This document shows positions 1-14,390 of a stretch of 64,000 nucleotides of DNA, piece after piece; position 1 is the stretch's first letter, and every line of letters starts with the position of its first letter. Source of the stretch: Archegozetes longisetosus (lineage: Eukaryota > Arthropoda > Arachnida > Sarcoptiformes > Trhypochthoniidae); assembly GCA_018873245.2 (NCBI GenBank), contig JAEMBT020000008.1, positions 5,845,569 through 5,909,568 of the forward strand. The letters run 5' to 3'. Position numbers and translations under genes: made by a program. The notes under the pieces are model-generated. The model saw only the letters and a program-made list of their open reading frames with translations, was not told where the DNA came from and did not search any database.

Positions 1-3000
1 TATCTACTGTTTCGTATACGTTGTTGAACGTGCCGTCAATTTTTAGTTCTTTAATCAAAACTTAAGCCTAAATAATGCATCAAAATTATAATAACCAACG
101 AAAATCTTTATAATTTATTCATTACTCGTTAGAAAGTTTTCTTATTTCTTCAAAGCTGTGCGCATGAGAGAGAATCAGTATAACAATAAGCCTTTCTCTA
201 AAATGATATCAAATCTGAAAATTGGTCTCCTGGTTGTGTTTGCATTTAGTTGTTCACTACTTAATGTACGCGTTGCGCAACAAATCAATAAAAATAGAAT
301 TAACTGTAAATCTTAGAATAAGTCAAACAATTAATGTATTCATAAAATATTTTCTATTGTAATGGACTGATAGAAATTGTTATATGATGTGAAAAACAAG
401 CACATTTGCAAAACTAGAACATAATAAATGTTTTATTCAGTACAATATAGCTTCGAGCTAAGCAATAAAACTCAAATATTGTGATCATACAGCAAAATGT
501 GGTTTGAGTTAGCTCTAGGTTTCAGTTACTTTCAAATACCATAAATTGAAAAAATTCACAATTAAAGCATTTATTCTTAATCTTTTTATTATATAACATT
601 AATTAGTGTCTGGTTTGAAAAAGACCTTAAAGAATGTTTAAATCCTGATTAACTATCGAAAGTGAGAATTCGTGGCGCCGTTTGGAATCGTCTTCATTGA
701 TAGCCTTGAATGACATGGATTTTAAATTAAGGTCTTTGATAAAATGAAAGCTTAACAGTTGTTTTCAACAAACAGTCACGTATCGAAATCATGAGACTAT
801 TTTTATCAATCTTTCATGTATTTCCCAAAATTTTTTGACTCTTTAAGTTAGAATTCAAACTCAAACCTTTATAAATCTATACTAAATAAATAGACCTCTG
901 CAAATAAACTACAAAGTTTGTTCAATTCGTTTTAGAGTTCTGAAGATATGACACTCAAACTGGTCTACTTAAAGGCTGGTTACAGCGTTGTTAAATTTAC
1001 TAAATTTTCTCTAACCGCTAAATTTAATACTCCTATGAAGGTACAATTACGAGTCCAAAGTGAGCATTTCAGCTGAAAGTGTTATCCACACCATAATCAA
1101 GCATTTGTAGACAATTTGAAATTTTGTCTTTATTAACTAATTTTTAAAAGCAATTTTGCAAATGATTCACTTTTGTTGAAAGATATGGCCATTTGTTACA
1201 AAAAGCGACTTCGTGTTACTGAGGCTCAATTTTAGCAAACGTATCAGTACTTTTAGCTTTATGTATAATTGATTGTAAGAGTTGGTGCTTTGTGTAATAG
1301 GATATATTAAATATTGAAAGCTCTAACAAAAAGTGTATATCTGCTTAAAATGGGCATCTATGATGTGCGACAGGTATTTATGGCTTGTTCTAATGAATCT
1401 AAATTAATAAGTTGTTGAAAGTTCATCAATTATTTAAGATTAAACTAAATAAGATTTTCTCAAAAGGCATTAATTTAAATGTTAAATTTGATACTAAATT
1501 GTTCCCTTCGCAACGCCAGCTATTTGTACAACAAAATGAGAAAAGTTCTTTATTTGCCAAATACTTTTTATCCATTTGGGTAAAGAACGAAGTCATATCA
1601 TGCGACTGAAGAAACTTTTGCACTAAAAGCTTTTATTTGTACAATTGCTATCAGAATGAAACTGAGGCTAAGGTTGAGCTCATTATTTGATATGACACTA
1701 TTTTTACTCAATTCCTTAAATCTTTGGTGCCAAAAAATATCGCGTTATGTAACAGAATATGGCGAAAGGTTAAAGTTTAGAGAATATAATGAGTAACAGT
1801 TATGTGAGAGGCACAATTCTTATAACATCTTTATTCTACAAGCTATAAAGAAGACCAGTGGCGAAGGCAGAAAACTTCGAGTCAGGAACACAGTAGTTTT
1901 CGTAGGTTTCATGTTCAAATTGAGTTAAGTGAAACATGTTACCATTATCACTATAGTATTGATAGCCTATTCAGCTATAAGGAAATTGTTCTAACTTAAG
2001 TAAATTTAATTACTATAAGAAAAATGAACTTTTGTGTGAAATCACTCTTTACCTAAGCCTTTGATCGAAGTGGACGCCCTACGCTCTTTCGGCTTCTGCT
2101 GGTTTCGCCACTAAACAAAACTCAACTTATATTTAATGTTCTTATGTAAGACAACACCTGATCGAAGTGTAACCCAAACACAACCACAGGTAGACATTAA
2201 TCTTATCAAAGCATCTTAAAATAGATATTAAACCCACGCATGCCTTCTATCATAATCTCTATCATTTATCACATAATTTTCGTCACAACTGTTATTTAAA
2301 TGATCCGAAGAGACACCGGAATTACTTGAAAATAAAAAATATCGTAATTAGGTTAGTTGAGTCACATCTCACTATCTTATTTAAGATGATCACATTTTCA
2401 AAAATAGCTTCAAGTTATTGGGAAAGTATAGAACTTCAACTCATACTGAATTATGAGGTACCAGTTTGGAAAATGTCTAGAAAATAGCTTATCATAAATA
2501 ACAGCTGAATTATGTGACCTTTCGTGATGTACCGACCTCTAAAGAATTGAACTTCACAGCTACACTATGGTGAGTGATGACACATCATATATGACTATCT
2601 GGAAGTAAGCCAGAACTACATCTATAATGGTAGACTCATCACAAAAGTATAATTAGGTTCTCGTAACGTATTTAAATCAAAGGTTCTTCACCGTAAGATC
2701 AACACTTGAAGAAAGGCCAATGAATAAAATACTCCTTTATTTAGTTGAAGTCTTCAAACTGAGAAATTGCTTTATTTTTGCTCCTATTTGAGTGATAGTT
2801 CAGGAAAACTGATTTTCGACTTTGATGAAAAAAAATCCACTATCACGAAAAAATTCCACCATCACGAATTTTGTCGTTAGGTTGGAAAAAATAAATTTTT
2901 ATCCTAACAAAATTGGCTCCAATTCAAATATTAATATTTAACTCATACCTTAGCAATGATTTTGATAAATTTACTTTTATTTGATTTAAACATGTATTCG

Positions 3001-6000
3001 AAATAAATAATTGATAGATCTTAAGCCAGATCTTATCTCATCAAAGTTAAACTGTGAAAATGTTGAAATACCAGTATGTGTTAAGAAAATGTATGTTAAG
3101 GTTACTTAATATTTAACAAGATAGCGAACAAATGTATGTGTTTACTTTCAAATTGATGATCGTTTTATTATACAACTATAAAAATAAATTGTCTGCATTT
3201 CTCGTGTGTTCGCTTCAGGAAAAGTTGATTTAGACAAAAAAAATGAAACCGTTCATTAGTACTTTTTTAACACTTTAGTAACTGCATGGGATTCATCTTT
3301 AAACTTGAACAGTAAACCATTTGTCGGCAAAAACATAAATTTATATTCGTATTTACGAGCACTTATGAAACGTTATAATTATTATGAAATACATACCGAA
3401 TATGATGTGATGGAACGAAATAAATAACAAAAGTGGCTTCACTTTTATTTGTCGTAAATCTGAGACTTGAAAATCGTAATAACAATAACTGTCGCTAAAC
3501 CAACTCTAAGAGCTAAGTAAGTTACAAAACATAAAATTTGCAGTTATCTGACTCGCTGTTGAGTCTAAAAATGTTTTGTCTAACTTTAGTGTAAACATGA
3601 AAATAGGAGAACATTTCATTTTCGTCGAATCATTATTAAGTATTGTTTGCATTAATACAGAATATAATATCAATTTTGAGCGCATGGACTGTAGTTATAG
3701 ATAAATGAAAATTTGCAAATAATGTGATACATAACTGGATCCCTAACTTTAGGAACTTGGTGTAAGTGAGTATCGACTGGCAATAAGCCATCGATTGCGC
3801 AATTGCCACATAGTTCGAGGCAAAGGCCAGACGGAGGCAACGCTACAGTCAATACACGCTTTACAACATTGAAACAAACATTAAGTGAAAGTCTCGCTGC
3901 AAATGGTCAGCTTAATTGCATAACTAAATTACACGTTAAGCCACTTATTATACAATCGCTATTATTTGATAAGAAAATTGTAAACACTTTAGGCGATAGG
4001 TATCAAATCCAAAACAGTATTGAAGTGGCTACAGATAAATACAAAACTTTATGTATATTACAATTTATTATAAGTTTAAGTGCTTTATATCTCATTATAA
4101 ATCAGATCGAAAATGAAGTCAAGTTTTGTAACATTTCAATTATTCATTATTTAGTAATATATTATCTTCAGTACAAAAAAATCTATTCTGATTAGATGCA
4201 AATGAGAACATAATTCAATTATTTTATTATTCAATCCGATGGTTTTCATATATTTAGGTTTTATTGAGAAACGACGCCACAGACACATGACTTTAGTGAT
4301 TAAAACATTTTATTCAAATCAAACTTAATGTATACGTGACTCGAGTTAAACGAAAATTAGTTAATCAACTTAAATATGAACGAATAAGAAACAGTACTCA
4401 CCAGAATATCAAATGTTTGCGCTTACAGTTCAGTTAACAGTTAACTTAATTAACAGAAGATAAACACATACAGTCTTAGACAAGACCTGATTGTTTGTTG
4501 CACTTTATAGTTAGGTCTACTTCACTGATAAACTATTAATCAATATAGAAGTAAAGCTCTGATTCTGGATCTAACAAAGTATAACTGTTTCAACACTTAT
4601 TAATAGTTAACTTATTTCGAGTTTCAGTTCGATTGAAACAGAAGCACAAAATTCAATATCGACTAAAATATCAAATTTCGATCACTTTAGTCGCAATTTT
4701 TGCCTTTTTAATAATGTTCAAAATTTGCAGTCAATAATTAGTTGTCGTCCGTCACCCGAATGAGATGTTTTCAGCGCTGATCAGTTTAAATGATAATATA
4801 TTAGATGGAAAGCAGTTCACTGTTGATGTAGTCGTGTTTTTAAATCCAATGATGTGTTCAGACGTACGGTATGATTGAGTCTGAGAGTTGTGACTGCACT
4901 GTGAGCTATGAGACTTTGCTATTCATGTGTTAACTTCTCTGCTGTACTTTTGTTACACGACTGCTATGTTTTCTATGTTGAGATCACAAGCAAATAAAAT
5001 ATAAGCTTCAGGCTGGAGTAGTAGTGAGTGAGAACTAAGGATATAGTAATGGGAGAAAATACTAGAATGAGAATGTCTGCTATCTATACCAATGAGGGAT
5101 ATACTGAAAAGTGACAAAATAGAGTCTAATTCTCAAGAGGGGTGAGACTGATGTTGAGGATGGAGTAAATCGATTTTATGGCTGTAGCAGTTGTGCGCGT
5201 GGGCGTTCTGTCCAAGAATCGCGAGCTGAGACTCACTTTACCCTAAATTCGCTTTCCATGTCAAGTAATATCCAAATAGTTGTACACATTGTTTCCATCA
5301 GAATTGTAACAAACGCTAAATCTTTTTTAGTCATTTTTCAAAATTAGATTATACTCTATTTTTCAAACTTTGTCAAAAATAAGTTTTTAATAATTGGTTT
5401 GAAGTTAAGTTGTAAACAATGCGTAGAGGACTAATAGGAAATGGATGATATTGTTTGGCAGAATTTGGTTTATATAAAGTTGGATTTGTTGATAAGCTTG
5501 AAAAGTAGCACATTCAGTATTCTCAAACCATGGAGAGTCTCTTAAACAATGCTCGTTGAATGAAAAATCAATAGCATTTCATTTTTGATTTTTGTCTAAA
5601 ATGTTTTGCGCATAAAAAAGCGATGAGCAGTTTTATTACTAAAAGTCACTGAACCGTTTCATTCTTGTGAATCAGTCAATTACTATTGAAATACATGAAT
5701 CTGTGCTTAAAAATCAGTCAAATCTACAGCAGTTTCATCAGCTATTCATGAGTTGTACGTGAAGATGACCCGATCTATAGCTTTAAGATTTTATACTAAC
5801 ATTTTATTACATATTTGTAAAACTTAAATGTGAAGGAAGTGATGCTGCTGAGACAATTTCTAAACTTATACTGTTTAAAATTGTAAACTTTATTATTTGA
5901 TAGCTATTATGCAACACAATAATTACCAGACTTGAAATTAAAACGTCACGAGAAAGTAATTGAATGACATCCATATAATGTCCTTCTTTTGATTCATGTG

Positions 6001-6181
6001 TTGTGCTCGTGATGTTATGTAATTAATTGATTTATTTGATACAATTTAATAATTAATTCTCTAACGATCACGAATACCATGTATTTTAACAGTTAAATGA
6101 TTGTCAAACATCCCATTATTAGTAAACATTAACTTCCGTCTAATTAAATATTCAAACATTGACTCACTTTAAATTCAATGC
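1..6181. other. Gene-poor AT-rich intergenic DNA
   Basis: I see no protein-coding gene, RNA gene or clear transposon here. The reading frames present are short and have neither recognisable domains nor coherent splice signals. The most exon-like patch is around 3740-3880, which is less AT-rich than its surroundings and is open on both strands, but neither translation resembles a family I know. The stretch around 4990-5180 is purine-rich on the plus strand. A short local repeat of a 'ccactatcacgaa'-like motif occurs near 2835-2865. Confidence 0.5.
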
Positions 6182-6190
6182 AATATTGTT

Positions 6191-6753
6191 AAGGCGTCTA
6201 TAATTCGGGACATATAACCTTCTAATTCGGGAGGGAAAAGGAGTTGAAAAACACACAACTGGGAGCTTATTCGGCAAATTCAAAATACTATTTTATTACA
6301 GAAAATTTGAGTTATAATCTAAAAATTGATTCAATTGTATTACATTTAAGTGTTCAATGGTTTCTAAACTTTCATTTCGCTCTGACTTATCTACAAATAA
6401 CTTTGAAACTTATAAATAAGACCTTTTATGTTATTCGTAGACAACTTAGCACGAAGTTCAAGTTTGAATGTTAATTTTTTCAATATTACATGCTATATAT
6501 TGTTATTTCAATTAGAAAATTGCAAAAAATCTAATGTAATGTGGTAGTATAGAAAGTTTTTTGTTCTGTGAAAACTTCAATTTTAGAAAACTCAGGCAAT
6601 TTTGCTCAATTCGGGAAATCAGGACTTTCCCCTTGATTCAGCAAATTCGGGAAAATAAGGATGACTTCTTATTACTTGATACGCACTCATAAATTGATTT
6701 CCCGCTGATTAAGTTTCAGATCATTTGGAATTTCCCGAAATATAGACGCTCTA
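6191..6753. mobile_element. MITE-like element, terminal inverted repeats and 9-bp target duplication
   Basis: The left end (ggcgtctataattcggga, 6193-6210) is repeated in inverted orientation at the right end (ttcccgaaatatagacgc, 6732-6750). The 9-bp word aatattgtt flanks both sides exactly (6182-6190 and 6754-6762), as expected for a target-site duplication. The aattcggga motif also recurs inside the element (about 6225, 6608, 6645) as subterminal repeats. There is no transposase, so this is a nonautonomous DNA transposon. The TSD length fits superfamilies that make 8-9 bp duplications (hAT, Merlin or MULE-like); I cannot assign it further. The short internal frame at 6244-6474 is probably not a gene. 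Confidence 0.75.
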
Positions 6754-7088
6754 AATATTGTTGTGAATTCCAATCACGTTTAGAACTTTTAAGTTTGTTA
6801 TCGATTAAGAACTTTATAGTTTAAAGGCAATCAAGTTTAGAAAAAGCTTATTAAATTCATTTTAAAAATTAATAACTTTCAAAACTTTGGTGCTATCGAG
6901 TCGTGATAACTTTTAGGATATAAACAATCCATCAAAACAATGAACGAATGTCTGATGAATTATAAAAATACCTAAGTTTATTGTAAATTATATCAATTTT
7001 TTAAAAATGGCAGTAATAACAAATATTTATGAGTTTAAGGAACAGACATTTTATTAGTAATAAAATAGAGATGATTAATAGACTTAAT

Positions 7089-10000
7089 TCATAGATAAGG
7101 AGCCCACCCGACATACATTACGCCCAAATTTTGAATATCGATCGCTTCCTATCAAAAAACGAATCATTCAGTCATTTTCTAACAGAAATCAAAATTCAAA
7201 CAGAAATAACTACTTTAATAATATAGTCGACTTGTCCTTCAACTGACAAAGATATGCCTTTCGGTAAATTTCTGTCATTACGAGATGGGATACCATTGAG
7301 TCGGGCCTCAACATTGAACACAACTTTCTCGGCCTTTAAAACAATCAAAATTAATACTGAAATGAAAACTAATCAAATAATTGATTACTTGTTCGATAAG
7401 ACACTCGTGACGAGTGTTTCGATTGTCTCCATCTCTTCGCGACCACTCAACCAAATGATCGAAACGGAAGGGAGAAACAAAGTTCATGAGCGCCTCTTTA
7501 TTTTCTCGCGCAACACGTAAAGCGTGTTCACAGGCCTTTCTGAAAGTGCCCTCGAACTCAGTCACTCCCATAGCGTTAACCATATTGTGAGTCAGTCTAA
7601 AGGGGACTCTTTCGGGGTACTGAAACTCTTCTCCTTTATTAAAAAGACAATTGAAGTCGACGTGAACTGTTTCGCCACTGCTTTCATCGATCATAATATT
7701 TTCTCCGTGTCTGTCTCCTAACCCCAACAGATACCCAACAATACTGAATACAGCACTCGATCTAATGTATGACAAACGAGCCGAAAACCAGGACAACGGG
7801 TCCGTGTAATTCGTCACAAACCATTGTGAAAACACCGATGGCTTGAATTTGGGCAAAATTTCGTTTTGAAAAATACGAACTCTTTCTGCTTTAGACACAT
7901 GAAGTGTCGGATAATTTCTGATAACCGATTCTCTTATGTCGTCATAATTGCAACTATTCTTATATTGGTTTTCAATGAGTCCACGATATGGCGACAAACC
8001 TGGAATCCATTCAATGATACCGCCCGAATCGCTCAAAGGTACCACTAAATACGTTTTGATTCTTAGTTGACGTCTTCTGGCTTCAGGATCGCGTTTGAAA
8101 CAGCGATTCAAAAGATTACTGAACTCAATCAGACAGTGATCTTTTCGTAAGTCATCTCCAGGTTTGCATAGAATTGTATACCATTTGCCATCGCTTCCTG
8201 AAATCTTTATCTTTTTGGGTTTTTGAAGTGAATTCAAAAGTTCTATACAATCATCAAAACTACGAATATAGACATCTCTCAACGGGAATGGTTTGTGATC
8301 TGTTTTCAGCATCGATTTCGGAAGTGTTACGTTCACGAGAGAATGAAATGGCAGTAATATCGGAGAAAAACTACCATTATTTGAAAACAATTTGTGTAAT
8401 TCGGGAAAGTCTTTTCTAAAAGACATTTGTTTCACTCTTGAGCTTCTATTTCTTGAGTTGCCTGCAGTTGTGTCGGGATTTTTTTGGCACATTTCATTCA
8501 GAAGTTTAGCGAATTTGTTTATGTCTTGAATGAACTTTTGTAAAGCTCCGTTTGGATCGTCTTTTATGGCTTTACCCGTTATCTCTTGACAACAAAGGCG
8601 ACGATTCATATTACTTGAATTAATAGATCTAATTAAGAGCCACATTGACTGTTGTGGAAAATCTTGAATAAGTTTTGCTAAAATCGTTTTCAGAGTTTTG
8701 GCGATCATTGCGTTCGGATGAAGAATACGAGACGTTAATTGTGCGAAACATATGAAAAAGGCATACGACGGAACACTCGTAATCAAGTCATTTATAGCAC
8801 CAGTCACTCGATCCAAAGTTTTCTTAATCTCATTCATCAACGCTTGACTTGCATTCGACGCTACACATAAAAGGCAAGTAAATATGTAATTCAATTATAT
8901 TATTTAAATGTAAGATTTTTCAATTACTTCTTGATCTGTTACTGAACTGAAAGAGTTCTGTTCCCAAATCGAACCATATATTGAGCAAACGCGGCAGTGA
9001 TTTGTGTGCGTGTTTTACGCCATATTTCAATGATTCAGCCAATGATTTAACAACACGTCCTTTCAAATCAAGAATTTCTTCTGGTTTTCCCAAAGAATAC
9101 GATTTGCTGTTGCGTTGGGATTCTTCATAATTGACAAATATTTTATTGCAGTACATTCCAAGATTATAATGACTTTCTTCCCAATCGGGATAAGCAATTG
9201 TAACACTTTTATACATAAGCGCTAAAGTGTTTAGACTCAAAGCTCCGAATTCATCACAATATTTAGTGTACAATAATTGCAATTTTGCAAATGCCTGTTG
9301 ATCTTCAGTACACTGCGACCGATCACTTCTATAACTCGAAGCCGTAGATCTCATCGATGCCGCCGACGAACACGTCGACAGAGATTGGTTCGTTGAAGGA
9401 ATATCTATTGATAATGAGTTGGCAATTTTGGTCAATTCTTCGGTAGAAAATTGCCTGTCATTCAGACCACTGACTGCTTGGAGATAACACTGTCTGCGAC
9501 ACTCACCGAAATTCTGTTCGATTTCGTCTTTTAAGTACTTTATCGCACCTTTTGTTCAAATATACAAAATATAGAATCAATTAGAAAATTGAGAGTAAAA
9601 TCAAATGTTTTCAGTACCTTGCTTATCATTTCTGGCCCAATGAACTTTTGCAGCTTCAATGATTGCTTCAGAATTTTCGATGTCAGTCAATTTGGTCACA
9701 GATAAGGGTATGTCTGCGGCGTCAAGATCAACCATTAGTGATTGTCGAGCTTTGTTCATCTCAAGCAAACAATTATAGGATCGCTGAATATTTCCTGATT
9801 TACGAGATGTTTTAGTGCTCATAAGCCATGATTTGAACAATTCTTTTCTGATTAATGATGAAAGAAAATCACACTCTCTGTCTATTATTGAAAACAGAGC
9901 TCTTTGTGCGTTTAGTATCGGCTCCTGACATTTGATCGTTTTCTAACCATACTATTGCGTTCGTCCCAAACCTGCACCACTTTCAACAATTTACTCTTAA

Positions 10001-13000
10001 ACTTCTCGATTTCAAAGCAGTCGTCATTCAGTTTAGTCATTAGTTTATTATAAGCCAATTGGATGTCATGCAAAATATGCAAATTAACCACATATTCATG
10101 TCCTCTAACATAACCGCTTATTTCCATCGCTGCAGCAGAAAGCGGTCCAACCAATTGTTTCCTGAGAGACGTCAACTTTTCTTCGATTTCGTTGATCTCT
10201 CGTCTCTTAATAATGGAGCAAAACAAGTCTCCTATACCTGAACCAAAAGTAGCGGATGAAGCGGCTTCATGTTCTTCTAATAGTTTTTCCAATTGATCCC
10301 AAGAACTTAGCTTCCAGGCCGCTTCAATAACATATGGCGCAACTTTCCGTCGCCATTCCGGTTGTCTAATCATAAGTCCAGTTCCATAAGTGTAGACCAT
10401 CTCTGACTGATCAAAACTATTCATCGATGTCTGCAAATACTTCTCCTGATAAACAAAATCATTTGGAAATATTTGAACAGCTTTCGCGCAACAAATTAAT
10501 GCTTCTTGTATTTGACCGGCGGCTTCGTGTGTCAGAATAGTCTGACTAATAGATGGAGTCTTAGTACGTTTCGAATTACATCCTTCGACAGAATCGGGTT
10601 CATCCAGTTTTATGTATATTTGCTGAAACAATGAGATCTCGTCTTCAAATGAGTTTGAATTACCACCAAATTTCATATCTTTTTCTTTGACATAGTCTTC
10701 GAGATAACGCAATGAACGCGAAAATGCATTGCATTTGAAGGCCAAAGTGGCCAATTCTAAAGTGGAGATATTTTCCAGAAAATACTTGACTCCTTTGAAC
10801 TCTCTATCGCTCAACTGAGCCGTTCGTAACTGTCGAGCAGTTTTGGTCACCTTCCTATGCAATGATGACCTTTTCTTTGACCACACCTTCAGGTGATCGT
10901 ATAAGCGGAATACTGTTTGTGAACTCAAATGTTCAATTTCTCCTTGAAAATTCGTTCCATCGGTTGTCAGTTTTGTGATAATAGTTTTCACTTCATTCAC
11001 AATAAATCGTCTTTGATCTTGTGTTGCACTTTTCAGGGCTGTGATCACGACATAAGGCAACAGGAATTGGGCCAGAGATTGATTTCTGAGTAATGCGAGG
11101 AAACTTGCATTCAATATATCCATAGGAACGACGTGTTGGGCTAATGATTCCTCTAATAGACTATAGGATTCACCGGACGTTTGCGATGGATTACATTGAG
11201 ATAGAATTGCATTTCTATCGCTACCACTGTTGCCAGCATTTTGATCACTAAAAATATATGAATAAAATAAAGTCGATAACCATTTATTAAGCCATTCGAT
11301 GTACGACAAGTCAAGACTAGAACAGAATATGGCTTCTGTTGTTTGTTGAGATGACTTGTATTCTGGATTTTGTTTGTATCTCGTCTTTTGCAAAACAGCG
11401 CAATAGTCTCTCAGCTCCTGAGGTAAGTCTTGATTAATATCGATCGGATTCGGTGTTGAAGGATTAGTGCAATATTTGATAATTTCTTGCAAAGCATAAG
11501 AAGCACAGTATTGGTCATCGGTTTTTGCAGCCGTTGTGATCGCTCTCATCAATAAAGTAATTAATTTGATTTTAAAGTCTTTGTCAATAGGACTCAAAAA
11601 GTGCTCACATTTCTCTTCTTTCGAAATGATAGGTTTGTCTAAATCTATTCTGGACGGATCGATAGCTCCCAAAACACCCAAACATTCGGCCACCAATAAC
11701 AGAACTTCAGTTTCGGTTGACTTTAAACAATACATAAGATTCGAAACTATATTATTAACAAAATGATCACAACTCTCTTCTTTGATATCATTGCATAACT
11801 TGTAAAGTAATAGCTGATGTTTTTTCAAAAGTCTGCGGAGCTCTCGAAGCGAAAACTCTTGGACTTTACTATTTTCATGATTGATATTATTCACAACAAG
11901 AACAATAGCTTTGCGAACGTCTTCCTCGGTATTAGAGTATGACAAATAAGGCTTTAAAACTTCGTTAACTTGACTCAACTGTTGAATTTCAGGAATGAAA
12001 TACAGATGTTTGAAAGCAGACTGAAATTGAGGACTAGACCTGCGATTAATCACAAGTTCTTTGAACAGAGTTGAAGTCTCTGATGGGCAAAAATGCATTA
12101 GTGGCAGAACTAAAGCTGAAATAGTGAGCAGTTGACCGCTCAGATAACAGTCGTCCATCATTTTAATAAATTGCATCAACGCTTCAATACTTAACTTAAT
12201 TAACTTTGGATTTGAGCAAAATCTCTCGCTCATTATCAATTTGATTGTCGCGAATATTTTCACTCGAAACGTGCTAATACATTGGTTTCCCATTAATTTG
12301 ATTAGTGAAACAAAGCTATCGACTGCTGTTATTTTTTCTCGATTAGTAATCGCAAAGTTCATCACAAAAGCGTCCAATTTGTGAATGAATGGCAGAAAGT
12401 ATTCTCTTAAATAACTTCTAAGCGATTCCTCATTATTGTAGAACAGTTTTAGATCCATATTATGTTCGTTCGATCTCTGGTAATGATATACAAAAGCGAG
12501 TGCTTCGAGAGTTGAATTACAATCTTTAGAGTATAAAAGTAAAAAAGAGTTGATCATATCGTAAGCAAAAACTTTCATTCGATATCTCAGGTCATTATCG
12601 CAATAATCTGATAGGAAATCAATCACTTTATTAATATTGTCCACATTTCTGTCGATATTTGCATAAAACAGATCTCTCATTATTTCATTAAAATATATTT
12701 TAATCACATAATAAACTGGTTTGTCATCAATTTTGGCGATTTCGTCGATAACGAGCCGTGTCTTGTGATCACATCTGACAGCAAAATGAGGCACAATATG
12801 TCTCAACAGCTCCCGAGGCAATGACGATATGCCGAACAGAGCCATACTTTCACGCAATAGATTGATATCAAAATCAGATTTGATATTAATTAGTCTTATG
12901 ATATGAGCACTTATTTCAAACTGATATTCAATAAAGAGTTCGTCTAATGAAACATGTCTTTCAATGCTTAAACTTTTGATTGTCTTTCTAGATATGTGTT

Positions 13001-13885
13001 TTATAAACGGATCGTTTCCTAACGCGTAATCAAACAGAGAGACCACAACACTAGAAAAGGTTTTTTCGTCCTGTTTGTCAATCATACAAATCATTGTCCA
13101 AATGTTCGCAACGCTTACGACTTGAGAAAAAAGTGCTTTCCATTCGTCACAACTAATATTAAGTCCACTTTTCTTTCTGTCAACAATCAAATCACTAATT
13201 GGTCTGCAAATGAGCGTCACTTCTTTTAGACCATGAATTGTCGACACAATCACCATCATTGAGCTCAACACCAGAGGAATACATCGGTTCATCACATTGT
13301 TATTAGTATTGCTTTTGTTTTCGTATTTCTTAATTGTCTCCAAAATTGATTTAAGCATTAATTGAATGCAATTAAAGAAACGAAAATCGTTTTCATAACT
13401 GTCTTCCAAACACTTCCACTCATAGCAGACATCGACTATCGTTGAAAAGAATTTACTTAAACTCTCTTCAATTGAGTGCAAATATTGGTCTTCGATCGCA
13501 GTTTCGGCCAATACAGTGAAGTAATGATAAAATTCTCTCAACTCGAAGAATATCGACTTTTCCTTAGACAGCGAATCAGTTATGAAATTAATCGAACGGA
13601 TCTGACGACTCATTGAATTCGAACAAATCGTTCGCTCGAGCATTGATTCCATTGGGCTTTCAGTCGACTCTTCTGTTAAAAAACAATTCATTTCTTATTC
13701 TTATTTATATTGCATTTCAAAACGATAACAAAATGATGTCTTATGTTGTCTTCAGTTTAAATAATTGACACTAAGATTAATTAGATTTAAATACCTGATG
13801 ACATACTACACGAACTCTGTTCGCGATCTGAGACCGTATTTGAATCCATTTTGTCAATCATTTGATTTATTCTGATTTGAATCAT
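7089..13885 (-). CDS. ATR: ATR checkpoint protein kinase (PIKK family), seven exons
   Basis: Encodes the large nuclear kinase that senses ssDNA/replication stress and phosphorylates CHK1-type targets. I reconstruct exons at 13885/13849-13795, 13672-~9926, ~9924-9618, 9548-8928, 8860-7389, 7333-7214 and 7148-7089. Introns are 59-122 nt, and GT-AG phases agree at every junction except the ~9925 break. The N-terminal ~1000 residues are HEAT-like helices, followed by a FAT region (conserved EPIL motif near 9924). The PI3K-like catalytic domain shows DDLRKD, GLGDRHGENIMID and VHVDFNCLFNKG. The protein ends with a classical FATC tail, NLGVMYVGWAPYL. An AATAAA lies at 7050-7055. Three in-frame ATGs (13885, 13861, 13849) make the start uncertain. 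Total is about 2.1 kaa, shorter than human ATR (2644), mostly at the N-terminus. A one-base frame change at ~9925 is the only flaw. Confidence 0.95.
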
Positions 13886-13894
13886 AAGTATTAT

Positions 13895-14390
13895 TATACA
13901 AATGAATTATTGCGCTCTCAATCTATGCCTCACTTTCACAGCTTTGTTTACAATTGGCTCTAAATTTTGTTTGTCTCCAACGCGCATGTCTTGTATTGAC
14001 ACGTGTTTTAAGTCATTCAGTATATTCAATATTTAACGCTGTTTTGGCACTTCAGACGAATAAGTGGTTTTCGAAGCTTCAGGTATTTATAAATTTATTT
14101 TCCATCAATAAAACAATTTTTTTAATTGAAAAACTTAACAAAACTATCCTAAAATAACTTGGGATTATTGAGAGTAAGTTGTTTTTACGGAACTTGTAAC
14201 TAATTATTTAATTTGAGTAGAGATTTACGACTCGGTCCGTCTCTCAGTTTAAAACTTATCAATAACTTAAGTAAACTTTCATTTGATGTGAATGTGTTTG
14301 AATTTGTAAATAAAAGTTTTATTGATTAAACAAAAGATTTGAGTACAAATTAGCTTCAAGTCATAAAATTACTCAGAAAATAGTATTGCT
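13895..14390. repeat. Intergenic segment duplicated at about 49320-49850
   Basis: This segment upstream of ATR, containing the words attattgcgct, caattggctctaaat and gcgcatgtcttgtattgac, reappears in the same order and orientation at about 49320-49850 with scattered substitutions. It contains the ZADH2 poly(A) signal (AATAAA on the minus strand, 14318-14323). I see no gene in it. Confidence 0.7.

Noticed and set aside
3670-4195. Overlapping frames of 60 and 130 codons on opposite strands
   Set aside because: No family resemblance, the C-terminal part is ordinary AT-rich sequence, and no splice context was convincing.
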